DNA of 64,000 nt from Achatina immaculata (Eukaryota > Mollusca > Gastropoda > Stylommatophora > Achatinidae): contig CM019696.1 in the NCBI GenBank assembly GCA_009760885.1, positions 46,880,017-46,944,016 on the forward strand. Reading direction: 5' to 3'. A model generated the notes under the pieces. The model had not been told where the DNA came from, made no database searches, and saw only the letters and a program-made list of their open reading frames with translations. Positions within the stretch are counted from its first letter, which is position 1, and every line of letters starts with the position of its first letter. This document shows, piece by piece, positions 21,661 to 33,140 of the stretch. Both the position numbers and the translations under genes were made by a program.

Positions 21661-21945
21661 TAAACAGCCGTAGTATGTTGTTGCTGTTGCTATTGTTATT
21701 CGTGTTGCATCTGTTTGTAATTTTACTGTTAATTCTGTTGTTGTTATCGTTATATATGTTGGTTCTTATCGTTGCTACTATTGATGTTTATTTTGTTCCT
21801 GTTCATGTTACTGTGGTATCATTTTATTGCTTTTGTTGCTGTTGTTGTTGTTGTTAATGTCATAGCATGTTGTTGTTGGAAATGTTGCTGTTGGTGTTGT
21901 TGTTGTTGTTGTTGTTGTTGGTGCTGTTGTTACAGCAGTAAACTA
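21661..21945. repeat. imperfect (TTG)n microsatellite
   Basis: TTG/CTG trinucleotides with many substitutions; purest at 21829-21925. The open frames are Leu/Val/Cys-rich artefacts. Confidence 0.88.
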
Positions 21946-23085
21946 CAAACAGCATGCTCTTTAGCCCTCTTCTTCTTCTGTTCATTGCCTTATATGGACC
22001 TGGCCAACTCGGGTTATTGATTAAACCTTATTGATTATGAACGGTGGAGCCATTAGAGAAGCTTTATTCATACGCTCAAACAAAAACGTCTCTGCTATGC
22101 CTCCACCCCGTTCAAAGATTTGTGATCTCGACTGCCATTGTTAGAAACTAAAGTTAATTTTTTACAGAGACGTATAGTTTGGTAGGTGGGGCATATTTAC
22201 TCCTGTGGTCCTGAGTTACAGTGCTGGATTTATACTTGATGAGGTCCGTAAGTTGCAATGCTTGAGATGTACTTGGTGAGGTCCTGAAATGTGATGTCGG
22301 ATTTTACTTTGTAGGGTCCTGAACTATATAAAGTTTGGCGTTATCTTGTGTAAAAAGTTGCAGCAGAAGATATGTGAAGCCCTAATCCGTAGTTTGCTAA
22401 GCTTAAATCTAAAATCCGGCAATCTGTGTACATTTATGTGTACACATGTAAACATATATAGGTCACATTACGTTAGATGTTACATGAAGATTATCAGCCA
22501 ATAAAAAAAACAGTGTCTATTTCAAGCGCCTTCTGTCTTCTGAATTCTTTTGTCTTTTTGTCTTTCTTTCAGGTTTCTTGACAAAACTGTGACATCCACC
22601 AAACATCAGAGAAAGGATACAGAAATTATGAAAGAAGAATCTTCAGAAATTTCTTTTTCAGAAGACATGTGAAGAAAAAAGGACATCCCGTATAATCAGA
22701 AATACAAACTAGCGAAGTAGAATTGTAAACATACAAGCGGGAATTATTAGATTCAAATAAACAGCTACGGCAGTCGAGAGCTAATAAACAGAAAAACAGA
22801 AATAGATGTTGGGGGGGAATTTAGAAGAAGAATTTTTGAACACAGACAAACAACGAGAGCGTGACGAGTTGTTGAATTTAGAATTGTTTGTCGTTACTGA
22901 CCACGTCATTTCATCACTATGTGCCTTTCAGTTTTTGTATCGTTTGTTAACGTAAAGAAAAGAATTAATCCCTATTTCCTCGTCTTTGTATGTCTTGTAC
23001 TTCTTGTTTTTCACATGTGATCTATTCCTATATTTTCTTGTATACTTACCTTTGTTTCTATTCTGTGTTTCTTACAAAATATACC
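21946..23085. other. unassigned sequence
   Basis: Around 22190-22330 three loosely similar phrases (GGTCCTGAGTTACAGTG, GGTCCGTAAGTTGCAATG, GGTCCTGAAATGTGATG) suggest an old tandem duplication of about 55 bp. No coding region recognised. Confidence 0.4.
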
Positions 23086-23940
23086 TGCTTCTTTGAAAAT
23101 GTGTACATTTCTTGCAGGATATATCTATTTCTTGTAGGATATTTTTCTTTGTTTTAACGTATTCGTGTTTCTTGAAGGATATCTCTGTTTCTCTGTGGGA
23201 TATTTTTCTTTCCTGTAGTGCATTTCTGTTTCTTGTGGGATAGTTTTCTCTCTTGTAGTGTTTTCGTGTTTCATGCAGGACATCACTATTCCTTGTAGTA
23301 TATCCATGTCTCTTGCATGATATCTCTGCTTTTTTTTGTGTGTGACATTTTCTTTATGGTAATATATTACTGTTTCTTATAGTACATCTCTCTTTCTTCC
23401 AAGATATTTTTCTTTCTTGCAGTTTATCTATGTTTCTTGCAGGATATCACTGTTTCTTGTAGTATATTCATGTCTCTTGCATGATATCTCTGTTTCTGGT
23501 ATGACATTTTTCTTTATTGTAATATATTACTGTTTCTTACAGGACATCTTTCTTTCTTGCAAGATATATTTCTTTCTTGCAGGATATCTCTGTTCATTGT
23601 AGTATATCCATGTCTCTTGCATGATATCTCTGTTTCTGGTATGACATTTTTTCTTTATTATAGTATATTACTGTTTCTTACATGACATCTCTCTTTCTTG
23701 TAGGATATTTTTCTTTCTTGTAGTTTATCCATGTTTCCTGTAGGATATCTCTGTTTCTTGTAGTATATCTCTGTTTCTTGCAGGATATCTCTGTTTCTTG
23801 AAGTATATCTCTGTTTCTTGTAGTATATCTCTGTTTCTTGCAGGATATCTCTGTTTCTTGTAGTATATCTCTGTTTCTTGCAGGATATCTCTGTTTCTTG
23901 TAGTATATCTCTGTTTCTTGCAGAATATCTCTGTTTTTTC
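23086..23940. repeat. 20-bp based minisatellite (TATCTCTGTTTCTTGTAGTA)
   Basis: About 42 units of roughly 20 bp. The left two thirds are strongly diverged with larger 100-bp blocks (23440-23540 resembles 23580-23680). The right part (23730-23935) is almost homogeneous and alternates CAGGA and TAGTA endings. Confidence 0.92.
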
Positions 23941-24382
23941 TCGTACTCCACTCGACGTGTCACTTGTTCTTTTTGCTATTCTTTTTTTTCCACAAATCTT
24001 CACAAAAACAGGAAAATAAATCCCCTTGTTTCTAGTCATACGCTCATTACCTCTCCCATCTCCTCTATCCTTCAGTCTCTTTGAGGATAAGAGGTTAAAG
24101 GGATTCGTATCCATTTACATGCAAACAGTGGAAAAAGAGTGAGTCAGATCGCCCACGTACTGCGGGGGACAATCTTTATTAAATTTAGTAAGAATTAGTT
24201 GGACACCTGTGCTCTACCTGTAACAGCGAGGGCTTAAAATGAGTGGGAGAAGATATTTGGAAAACTCTTATCATAACTTTCATCTAACAACTAAATTTCT
24301 AGTTTAAGCTTCCATTCTGGCGCCAAAACTAGAAAACTCACCTAAAAATATGTATAAGAATTTTTAAAAAGGTCTTTGGCTA
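23941..24382. other. unassigned sequence
   Basis: No gene or repeat recognised. Confidence 0.4.
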
Positions 24383-24712
24383 TTCATTCATTCATTCATT
24401 TGCATGTCCCCTGCGGAGCTTTGCCTCCCTAACAGCACGCCTGTAGGCCTCTCGGTTGTGAGCAATATGGCCTGCTGCTGATGTGTCTATTTGCAGATCA
24501 TCAACGATGTCTTGCAGCCATCTTCGCCTTGGTCTTCCTCTCTTTCTTTTTTCCCATTATGTACCCTTCCAAGACTGTCTTCTCTAAATTATCATGACGT
24601 TTAATGTGTCCAAAATATTTAAGTTTTCTCTCTTTAATCCGCTTTATTAGCCAACCTTGTTCAGTATTAAGTTCTTATAGTATGGATATATTTGTTCTTT
24701 TTGGCCATATTT
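24383..24712 (-). mobile_element. LINE-B 3' end copy
   Basis: On the minus strand it begins inside the RT C-terminal region (LNTEQGWLIKRIKERKLKYF-like) and runs through GKKKERKTKAKMAARH-like codons and the AGGCATGCAAATGAATGAATGAATGAAT tail (tail at 24383-24400). It aligns throughout with LINE-B copies at 35572-37208 and 39684-40757. A possible target duplication (TTTGGCTAT / TTTGGCCAT) has one mismatch. Confidence 0.82.
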
Positions 24713-25431
24713 CAAAATTAATTTATAAGATTTAACCTTCGTATTTCAAAAAATCCTGGTTCACTTATCTTTTTATTAACACAAAAAAATGTCGGCATTT
24801 AAAACACTTCAATCTAAACTGGCCGTCTCCCCTACCTCCATTCTCCCCCCAGCCCCCTTTTCCGTTAAATTTCCTCTCTGTCCTTGTCAAAATCCAGCGC
24901 ATTCGACTTAATTTTTTGTTTTGTTCTAAATCTGTACACAACACTTCCTCTCATCAATAATTTTATCTATACCTGTTCCAGGGGCGGGCGTGCATGAAAT
25001 TTAATGGCTGCCAGCGCCCAACGGATTTTTGGGACTGAGAGTGCAATGTTTTCTCCTTCGCTGAAATGACGTCATTGATATTTGCTGTTCGTCTATCGTG
25101 TTCCGGTGCTTAATGATCACAGACGTGGGCAAATGATTAATATGTACACATTAAAGCAACGATCGGTATAACATGAGTTTGTAAAAGCGGAGCGATCTTT
25201 TGAAATCTTCGCTAGAGAGATGGGGTTTTTTTTTTTTCGTCTAACACTGTGAGAACCTGCGACCAAATTGCAGTTCTATTTCTCTCGAACTGAGACTGAT
25301 TCGTCAGAACTTGCAGTTTCTTCTTATTGTTAAATAGAACCGGCGGAAACGATTCCTTTGATTCACAGTTTTTCAAAATTTCGTGCAGTTTCTATGGTGA
25401 ACTGGCAAACTATGCGATCTTCCTTCCACTG
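24713..25431. other. unassigned sequence
   Basis: Nothing recognised; (C)n and (T)n short runs. Confidence 0.4.
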
Positions 25432-25570
25432 CAGTGGTTCTCATATTCTGTTGGACTGTGGTGTACTTAGAAATGCGAATTTCTGTTGCGGCAACCCTGC
25501 TTTCTGAATAATATACTCCGGTACTTTTCATTTAAGTCAGTGTTTCCCAACGTGGGGTGTACGTACCCCT
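25432..25570 (+). mobile_element. hAT-like terminal sequences
   Basis: Two separate CAGTG...TTCTCA/TTCCCAAC starts lie on the same strand: CAGTGGTTCTCATATTCTG at 25432 and CAGTGTTTCCCAACGTGGGG at 25538. Both match the general form of hAT transposon ends. No partner end or 8-bp duplication could be assigned, so they may be solo ends or a nested pair. Confidence 0.35.
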
Positions 25571-25636
25571 ATGGTGAGAGAATGGTGGGTGGATTTTCTT
25601 TTTTTGGGACGGGGGCAATAAATAAATAAATACGTA

Positions 25637-26055
25637 CAAAGAGTAATGTTCTAAGTGTGCTACTCTATGGAGGTGAATGCTGGAAAATCACTAAAACTAT
25701 ATAAAACATGCTGAATTCTTCCCAGACTAAATATTTACGAAGAATTATCCACACTGTAAGAAACAACATCTTCTTGACAGAAATGCAGATGAAGCCACTG
25801 ACAACAATTATTGAGGAAAGACGCTGGCGATGGTTGAGACATGTGCTCCGGATGACTGACAACTCACTGCCAAAAATAGCACTAAGATGGACACCACAGG
25901 GGAACAGAAGTAAGAGTAGATCAAAAGAGACATGGAGAAGAACAACAGAGAGGATGTTGAGCAATAGAGGGCTCACCTGGGCAAGAGCGGAAAAAAAGGC
26001 AAATGACAGGCATTTGTGAAAAACCTTTGAGGAAGACCCACGTTCTTTGGGCACT
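25637..26055 (+). mobile_element. LINE-E copy 1 (3' part of RT ORF)
   Basis: It starts at the SNVLSVLLYG-like codons (disrupted by a frameshift). It then reads EMQMKPLTTIIEERRWRWLR, RMTDNSLPKIALRWTPQGNR and ERMLSNRGLTWARAEKKAND in the open frame 25708-26019, ending near GCACTTAAGGTTCAGA. The layout W-R-W-L-x-H-V-L-R and RSKSRSKETWRR matches the C-terminal part of RTE-like RT proteins. The RT catalytic domain itself is missing. Confidence 0.8.
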
Positions 26056-26723
26056 TAAGGTTCAGATATATGTATATATATCTGACTCTTCCTATGGCTG
26101 ACTCTGGCAATGCTGCATGGAAATAGTCAGCGTCACAGTAGCAGCAGATACACTATTTATGTAGCAAAGTCCCTGTTTCCTTGCCCTGGCATCTTCTAAC
26201 TTCATGTTTTGGTCCTCATCCCCTCCTCCGTATGATGCTGCATCTTGTGGGAGACTGCTCACCACGTGACTGGGTCACGTGACTATGTCTTTATGCTGTT
26301 ATTAATTTCATAGAAAAACACGAGAAAATTGAAATAAAAAAATAATAATAACTTCAAATCTTCAACGTAAAATGTGAGCCTGCGAGGGACAGATCTTCGT
26401 TATTCGAGTTTTGGGAGCACCTGACAAACATACTATAAATTCGCCTCACATAAATATTATGATGACGTGAGTTTTTATACACATAAAACTCGTGTACGTA
26501 AACAAAAGTGCTGTGTCATTTGAATGAAAACATTTTTTTTTTATTATCACAATTTGGCCTCTCATTTTCTTAGATGATCTGATGAGCTGCCTTGGTATTT
26601 CGTTCTCAACAATAGAGGGTTCCCTGTCTTAAGTTTAATAATTAACTATTTAACTCTTTAACTCCAAATTAACACTGGTAATGTTGGTAGATCTTATAGT
26701 TCTTTTTCTCACTTGTTGTATGT
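26056..26723. other. unassigned sequence
   Basis: Palindrome-like CACGTGACTGGGTCACGTGA at 26265-26284 (two E-box cores). No gene recognised. Confidence 0.4.
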
Positions 26724-26733
26724 TGGATAATCA

Positions 26734-26849
26734 TTCATTCATTTGCATGTCCCTTGCCGAACTTTGCCTCCCTAACAGCACTCCTGTAGGCCTTTTGGTT
26801 GTGAGCAAGATGGCCTGCTGCTGATGCATCCATTTGCAGATCATCACGC
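26734..26849 (-). mobile_element. LINE-B, very short 3' end copy
   Basis: 116 bp of LINE-B 3' end: the tail CATTCATTCATTTGCATGTC and the codons for DASAAGHLAHNQKAYRSAVR-like text on the minus strand. It is flanked by perfect 10-bp direct repeats TGGATAATCA at 26724-26733 and 26850-26859. Confidence 0.9.
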
Positions 26850-26904
26850 TGGATAATCACTAAACATTAATTCTATTATTTTCTTTCAGACAACGTAGCT
26901 AAAG

Positions 26905-27024
26905 ATTAAGCCCGCGAAACTCTCTTTGTTACTTCCTGCGGGTATATCCATGTTTAACATTCCCTAAAGCCGAGAAACTCTCTTTGTTACTTCCTACAGG
27001 TATATCCATGTTTAACATTCCCGT
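26905..27024. repeat. tandem duplication of about 57 bp
   Basis: Two copies of GAAACTCTCTTTGTTACTTC + ...GGTATATCCATGTTTAACAT. A third, diverged relative lies at about 27655-27710. Confidence 0.85.
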
Positions 27025-27084
27025 AACCAACAGAACACAATGTTGTATGGTTAGAACTAAAAAAACAAATCATAAACAAAGCGC

Positions 27085-27180
27085 TTTTTTACAGGTGAAA
27101 GAAAGAAAAATGAGAAGAAAATTACCCAGGACTTGAACCCCGGACAATGGCAGGACAAGCGGACGATCTAGACACAATTT
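27085..27180 (-). mobile_element. SINE-S copy (tRNA-derived)
   Basis: The minus strand reads GTGTCTAGATCGTCCGCTTG (A-box side), then GGGGTTCAAGTCCTGG (B box), then GTAATTTTCTTCTCATTTTT. The A-to-B spacing and order follow a tRNA-derived RNA polymerase III promoter. The post-B-box sequence is shared with the copies at 10041, 27365 and 29345. Confidence 0.6.
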
Positions 27181-27364
27181 TCAAAATGTTGGTACCTGCG
27201 GGAGATATAAATCTAAGTGACGTAATTTCTGTTTTATGTTTTCGTTCCTTTTCCGGCTGTCATGATTTTTTGCTAGCCAGGCTTTGATGACTTGGTTGCC
27301 AAGGTTTTTGTGTGTGTGTGTGTGTGTAAGGGGATGGGTTGCGACATAGCGAAGTTTATTAATG

Positions 27365-27470
27365 TGCTGTTTGCTAAACGGCTTCTCCACCTACCAGAGT
27401 ATGTGGGTTCAAGTTCCAGTTAATTATCTTGTCATTTTTTTTTCTTTCCCTCACGTCATAAAAGCTTCTT
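27365..27470 (+). mobile_element. SINE-S copy (tRNA-derived)
   Basis: TTTGCTAAACGGCTTCTCC (A-box side), GTGGGTTCAAGTTCCAG (B box), then TTAATTATCTTGTCATTTTT and TTTCCCTCACGTC. The 25-bp tandem array at 27501 begins 30 bp downstream. Confidence 0.6.
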
Positions 27471-27500
27471 TGTTTATGATTTCTTTCCACGTCTAACCAC

Positions 27501-27650
27501 ACAACTCTGTGATCTATTGCTCTACACAACTCTGTGATCTATTGCTCTACACAGCTCTGTGATCTATTGCTCTACGCAGCTCTGTGATCTATTGCTCTAC
27601 ACAGCTCTGTGATCTATTGCTCTACACAACTCTGTGATCTATTGCTTTAT
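27501..27650. repeat. 25-bp minisatellite, 6 copies
   Basis: Six units of ACAACTCTGTGATCTATTGC + TCTAC; positions 3-5 vary (CAA/CAG/GCA). Confidence 0.93.
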
Positions 27651-28224
27651 TCGGCGAAAGTCTCCTTGTTTCCTATTTGTAGAAATCTCCGTCTTTAACA
27701 TTCCTGCAGTCGATAGGTACAACACACCGAGAAATCAATTATAGTAACTACATCAGCACGCAATTATCGCTAGATACAGAATCAAATAATGTGGAAAATA
27801 ATCATCAACATTCCTTGAGATGGGAAATGCCAATGAACGCTTTCACAAAGTTGGAATCTATCGGTGTGATGGGAACAAGAATATGCCGGGTGTAATTTAC
27901 ACTTTTTTTCTGGCTTAGGTTGGAAGGTAGGGCAGCCCGCGTAGGTAATAAATGAGACTGTTTGTTTATTAAACACGGGCCTCGTCTCTTCTCACCTCAT
28001 ACAACGTGGTGTGAACCGTACAAAGGGGGGGGGTGTTTTACTCCTGGCAAAGCTGTTTCTAGTATTTGGTCGGAAGATTTTTGTGTGCTCCTGACATACT
28101 TTAGGGCGAGGCTAAGAATAAGCAAATTTTCTTGTGAACAAATAACGTACATCTTCACTTCATGCCAGGGGCGTAGATAGTTCGGACCACAAGATCGTTT
28201 ATTATCGCGCCCCCTAAAAAGAAA
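27651..28224. other. unassigned sequence
   Basis: No gene recognised; G10 run near 28026. Confidence 0.4.
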
Positions 28225-29245
28225 AAAAAACAGACAAAAAAACGAGATGGTGTTTTCCTTTTTGTCTCTAATATGAAACCTGTTCTGTACTCTACTCCAA
28301 AGCTTCTGACTATGTACATCATCAACAGTTATGGTTTATTGTGGGTTTTCCCAGTCATCTGGTACTCCTCATCGCCAAACTGTACTAAGATCAGCAAGCA
28401 ACAGTGAGAGTAGATGGCGAAGCACCGGGTTGGTTTGACGTACAAAAGGGAATAAGACAAGGATGTATCCTTTCTGCATTTACCTGTTTAACATCTACGC
28501 CGAAACATCATGAGGAATGTAAGAGAGGAACAGGAAACAACTAATATTTTGGCTCTTTCAACATCGGGGGCCATCAGATTCCAGAAATTAGATACGCCGA
28601 TGATACTGATCTTCTATCAAACAGCTCAGAAGGCCTGCAAACAGTTGATTCTCTCAACCAAAAAGACACAGAGAAGCTCAGAACCTCTTTTTAAGCACCA
28701 ACATAACCAAAGGAATGATAACTGACAAAATGAGAAACAAACCCAAAATTACATTGGACTATCAAGAGCTTGCAAATGCAAATAAATTCGAATATCTGGG
28801 TTCAATCATCACCATCTACGGCGACCGCCCAGTGGAAATCAAAAGAAGAATTGCAGCTGCATCATATAAACCAGCGCAAATGAAGAGTATGTGGCAAGGT
28901 ACCCACAAGAAAACACATTTATGTTTACTAAGAGCTTACATATTTCCAGTGGCAACATACGGATGTGAAACATGGACACTTAACAAACCATTAGAAAAGT
29001 GGATAACAGCATGTGAAATGAAATGTTACAGAAGGGCACTTAGAATATCATGGACAGAACGAAAATCAACTAAAGAGATGCTTATGGGATTAGGTGTCAC
29101 AGAAAACTGACTTGTTGACACAGTAAAAATGAGAAACCTAAGACACTTCGGCCACAGCAAGAAACACAATAGCTTGGAGAGGTTGATAGTAGAAGGCATC
29201 GTGCCAGGCAACAGAGAAAATGGACGATCTCGCCCGCTTATAGAC
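28225..29245 (+). mobile_element. LINE-F: RT domain with YADD box, decayed
   Basis: Pieces of one RT read in three frames. First come SKASDYVHHQQLW (domain A region, Asp retained) and ATVRVDGEAPGWFDVQKGIR + QGCILS (domain B). Then IMRNVREEQET and PEIRYADDTDLLSN (catalytic YADD, about 28590). The open frame 28715-29110 follows with NKFEYLGSIIT, FPVATYGCETWTLNKP and EMKCYRRALRISWTERKSTK. Known of the family: the domain A Asp and the YADD pair coordinate metal in reverse transcription. Several frameshifts and stops separate the parts. The 3' end stops after VEGIVPGNRENGRSRPLIDS, with no clear tail. Confidence 0.82.
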
Positions 29246-29344
29246 TCAGTTTTTTTATAAATAGGAAACTACGAGGCTTTGGTACGGTAAAGTAAGAGAA
29301 CACAGTTTTTTAGGATTAGACCTGGAAAAAATCGTAGACACAGC
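29246..29344. other. unassigned spacer
   Basis: Nothing recognised. Confidence 0.3.
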
Positions 29345-29445
29345 AATTTAGTGAGACGTGAGAGAAAGATAAATCACAAGAGAATTACCTGGGATTCGAA
29401 CACGGACTCCGGTAGGACGAGCAGCCGTCTAGCCACGAGAGCAGC
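29345..29445 (-). mobile_element. SINE-S copy (best preserved)
   Basis: The minus strand reads CTCGTGGCTAGACGGCTGCT (A box), CGTGTTCGAATCCC (B box, near consensus) and AGGTAATTCTCTTGTGATTT ATC TTTCTCTCACGTC. This copy shows which part of the SINE was amplified into the array at 9731-10040. Confidence 0.68.
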
Positions 29446-30103
29446 ATATTATCGACTTAGCCAACGAGCACCTCCAAGAAAAAAAGTGTTTTATTGACAT
29501 AGTCTATAGTAACCTATAGACTCAAGGCATCATGGAAAGTCTGAATGTGTCACTGCAAGACTTAACACTGTATCAACTTAAGCAAGACCCTATTATATTC
29601 AGGGAGGCCGTGGGAGCGAAAACGTTCTGGGAAGGGCATGTCAGACGAATGAATATGAAACAAGGGAAAAACACGGCCCTAAGAAGCTGTCAGGTGTCCA
29701 GTAGTGCCCTGACTCTTCTCCCCATCTTCCACCGCCGCCCCCAGTCGGGTCTGCCTGCTGCGATGGCTTTGATATGAATTTCCAAGTCAAAATACTGGAA
29801 ATCGCTCGGGCTTTGTCTTGGCTTGAATATAAAGGGTTGTTTTTCTTATGACAGATGTTCTGGCTTGTCCCTCGTTTGCCTTTAACTCTTTACTAACGGA
29901 GAACTTGAAGATGCGTGTTAAATAATTTCATTAATCATTATAGTTGTTACATTTCACATTGCTTTTTTCAATTACATCTAGAAAGCAGCCCTTTTTTAAA
30001 AATATAATAATGATCAACTTTCATTGTTCTAAAACTGAAATCATCAAAGCTCCCCACTCCCCCCGTGAAACCTTATAAACTTTCAGGCCCCTGTATAAAT
30101 GTT
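29446..30103. other. unassigned sequence
   Basis: The open frame 29532-29777 includes FWEGHVRRMNM, faintly like the GH-x-RRM motif of RT C-termini, but nothing else supports it. Confidence 0.35.
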
Positions 30104-30330
30104 ACAGCGCCTAATCATTCATTCATTCATACATTCATTCATTTGCATGTCCATTGCAGAACTTTGCCTCCCTAACAGCACTCCTGTAGGCCTCTCGGTT
30201 GTGAGCAAGATGCATCCATTTGCAGATCATCAACGATGTCTTGCAGCCATCTTCGACTTGGTCTTCCTCTCTTTCTTTTTCCCACTATGCACCCTTCCAA
30301 AACGGTCTTCTCTAGATTATCATGACGTTT

Positions 30331-32458
30331 CTTATCTTATATATATCTTATATCCTTCCCGTGCTGTTAAACGTCACATAGGGCTCGCAATGTAGTTCGC
30401 CAATTTTTCCTGTCCTCGGCGAGTCTTTCAACCTCATCAAAGGATTTTATGCCTGTTACTTTGGCCTCTCTTAATAATGTCCTCTTCAGAGTTTCACGCG
30501 GTCTGCCTCTTTTTCTTCGGCCTGTTGTGTTCCACTTGATAGCTTGTTTTTGGGATTCTCTGATCATTTCTTCTCATCAAGTGACCAACATATGTCCATC
30601 TCCTTTTTCTGATCACCCATGAGACTGGTTGTTGTTCAGTCATCTGTCTTATCTCTGCATTGTTCTTGAATTCATTCCACTTGATGCCGAGTATTTTCCT
30701 TAGGCATTTGTTTTCAAAAGAGTCTAATTTCTTGTCTATTTCTTTAGTTGTTTTCCAGCTTTCACATGCATAAATGAGGGTGGATATTACATTTGAATTG
30801 AATAATCTTAACTTGATTTTTGTGCTTATAACTTTTGAATTCCATATGTTCTCAAGATTCTTGAAGATTGATGCTGCTTTTGCAATTCTGATCCTAACTT
30901 CCTTTCTAGTGTCACCATCCTGGTCTATGTAGCTGCCAAGGTATGCAAATTGATTGACTTCTTCAATATCTGTCCCTTCTATGTGTATTTTTCCATTTTG
31001 ATTGAGAGGAATTTTCATTATTTTTGTTTTGTCCTTGTTAATTTCAAGTCCTATTTTGCTAGCCAGTGAAGACAGGCTATCTGTTTTTTCTTGCATGGAA
31101 TTCACATTATTACTGATAAGAGTTATGTCATCAGCAAAATCAAGATCTTCTAGTTGGGTCCCATGTACCCAGTCAATACCTGTTTTACCTGTGCAACATT
31201 TTTTCATTATGAAGTCTATTGTAATCCCAAAAAGTAAAGGAGACAGTATACATCCTTGTTTCACGCCTGTCTCAATCTGGAACCATTCACTCATCCCTTC
31301 TTGTGTCTTGACTGCACAAACATATCCATTGTATAAGTCCTTAATGATGTTGACAATTTTGGATGGTATTCCATATAGACATAAAATTCTCCATAATGAA
31401 TCTCTATGTATGCTATCAAATGCCTTTTTAAAATCTATGAGTTCAGTATTAATGGTTTCTGCTTTTCAGTATGTTCTTCAAGTATTATTCTGAGAGTAAA
31501 GATCTGGTCGAGACAGCTCCCTTTTCGAAATCCTGCTTGTTCTCTCATTGCAGTATCCACTATATCTTTTAGTCTATTCAAAATGACGTTGCAAAATACT
31601 TTAGACACAACTGATATTAAGGTTACTCCTCTCCAGTTGTTACAGTCACTAAGGTTGACCTTTTTTGGTATTTTAACAATGATTCCTTTCTTCCAGTTAG
31701 AAGGGACCTTTTCTTCTTTCCAAATCTTGTTAAACATTCTCTGTAGTTGTCTCATTTTGTCACTATTGATAGCTTTTAGCATTTCGGCTCTTATCTCATC
31801 TTCACCTGCAGCTTTGTTGTTAGCCATTAAATTCACTGCTGTTTCAATTTCATGCAATTTAATTTCATCTAGGTTGACATTTAGTTGTGGGGCTGGCAAG
31901 TCAGTTTCAAGGCCTAACAATTCTTTTGGGTGTGATCGATTAAGTATTTCTTGGAAGTGTTCAGCCCATCTTTGCTTTTGGTCTTTATTTGATGTTAGTA
32001 GTGTTCCAGTTTTGCTAAGGATTGGTCTTTCTTTAGATGTAATAGTACCTGTTAGCCTCTTTTGTATGTTATATAAAGTTTTGCTGTCTCCTATTTTTGC
32101 TGCTTTTTCTGCCTCTTTCGCTATATTGTCTATGTATTCTATTTTATCCCTTCTAGCTGAACTTTTTACTTTCTTGTCTATTTCTTAGTATGTTGCTTTC
32201 GCCAGATCTTTTCCAAGAACTGTTTTTGCATTCAAAATGTCTAATTTGACTGCTCGTCTTTCATGTATATACTTTCATGTTTTATCTGATATCCATGCTT
32301 TTCTATTTGGTTTTTCCAGTCCAGCGCTTACTTTTGCTGCTGTGATTATGGCTGTGCTGTAAGAATTCCATAACTCATCTATACCTATCTCCTCAACTTC
32401 ACTGGGTGTTTTGGAATGATTGGCAAGTTCCTGATTGAAATTAATGTTAGTATTTTCT
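30331..32458 (-). mobile_element. LINE-A, longest copy (2.1 kb, 5'-truncated)
   Basis: It is flanked by 11-bp direct repeats TCATGACGTTT (30320-30330 and 32459-32469). On the minus strand it runs from a spacer region (ELWNSYSTAIITAAKVSAGL near 32345) through the RT domain and C-terminal region to the stop after RALCDV. A short 3' UTR (GTTTAACGGCACGGGAAGGA) and the TATAAGATATATATAAGATAAG tail follow. The endonuclease domain expected upstream is missing, so it is 5'-truncated. It is the reference copy for LINE-A in this window. Confidence 0.92.
30367..32200 (-). pseudogene. reverse transcriptase ORF of LINE-A (RTE-like), frameshifted
   Basis: Role: copying of element RNA at the nicked target. 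Seen on the minus strand: EIDKKVKSSARRDKIEYIDN (upstream linker), NNKAAGEDEIRAEMLKA and PSNWKKGIIVKIPKK (RT fingers), NNWRGVTLISVVSKV, and REQAGFRKGSCLDQI. Then follow IDFKKAFDS (domain A Asp, around 31420, after a +1/-1 frameshift at about 31440), GVKQGCILSPLLF (domain B), FADDITLISN (catalytic pair at 31127-31138), FAYLGSYIDQDG and WVIRKRRWTYVGHLMRR. A second frameshift near 30545 precedes RRKRGRPRETL and RALCDV. One TAG also interrupts the linker. All RT motifs are present, but in at least three frames. The family assignment to RTE-like elements rests on motif order and the short microsatellite tail. Confidence 0.88.
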
Positions 32459-32653
32459 TCATGACGTTTAATGTATCAAAAATATTTAAGTTTTCTCTCT
32501 TTAATCCTCTTTATTAGCCAGCCTTCTTCAATATTAAGTTCTTGTAGTATAGATATATTTGTTCTTTTTTGTGTCCATATTTGAAGAACTCTTCTGTAGC
32601 ATTTACATTCAAAGGCATTTATGTGTTCCTCAGCTGTTTTGAAAACAGCGCCT

Positions 32654-32800
32654 CTAGGCCAAGTAATGCGCCTCTAGGCCAAGTAATTTTAGAGTGTTAG
32701 ATAAGCTACTGATAACGTAAGGTAAAGATGGCCATCACCATACCTTGCCGTGGAGGCACCCATGCTATTTAGTGCCCGTTTTACTTTTTATCTTTTCCCT
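32654..32800 (+). other. 20-bp duplication and SINE-like 3' segment
   Basis: Two copies of GCGCCTCTAGGCCAAGTAAT (32650-32689). Then AAGGTAAAGATGGCC...GGAGGCACCCATGC..TTTAGTGCCCG, a phrase also present in related form at 50400-50450 and 61030-61090, probably a SINE terminus. Confidence 0.4.
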
Positions 32801-32801
32801 T

Positions 32802-32802
<1 letters not shown>

Positions 32803-32860
<58 letters not shown>
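32803..32860. repeat. (CT)n(CA)n microsatellite
   Basis: CT repeats 32803-32834 followed by CA repeats to 32858. Confidence 0.97.
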
Positions 32861-32861
<1 letters not shown>

Positions 32862-33140
32862 ATCAATCAGTTAGCCAATATCCAATTCAATCAACCATTC
32901 ACTCAATCGCTGAATCTATCAATTACTCACCCACTCACTCTCCCAACCACCACGTATTCACTCACTCACTCAATCACTAAATCAATCACTCGTTCACTCA
33001 CACATAAACTCGCTAAATCAATCACTCAATCAGTCAATATATAATTACTGAGTCAGGCACTCTATCACTAAATAAATGAATTACACACCCATCCAATTCA
33101 CCCACTCACTCACTCTTCCACTTAATCATTCACTCACTCT
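32861..33140. repeat. degenerate (CACT/AATC)n tetranucleotide region
   Basis: CACTCAATCAATCACTCA-type text with frequent substitutions; no coding meaning. Confidence 0.8.

Larger units (their letters stand above)
30113..32644 (-). mobile_element. LINE-B copy split by a LINE-A insertion
   Basis: 30113-30319 carries the LINE-B 3' end ((CATT)n tail first, then reverse RT codons). The matching upstream part resumes at 32470-32644 (reverse of the AEEHINAFECKCYRR region). The LINE-A element between them duplicated TCATGACGTTT. The outer LINE-B has its own 9-bp duplication ACAGCGCCT at 30104-30112 and 32645-32653. Both insertions are therefore resolved at base level. Confidence 0.88.

Noticed and set aside
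31406..32188. 260-residue + strand frame
   Set aside because: Antisense shadow of the LINE-A reverse transcriptase on the minus strand.
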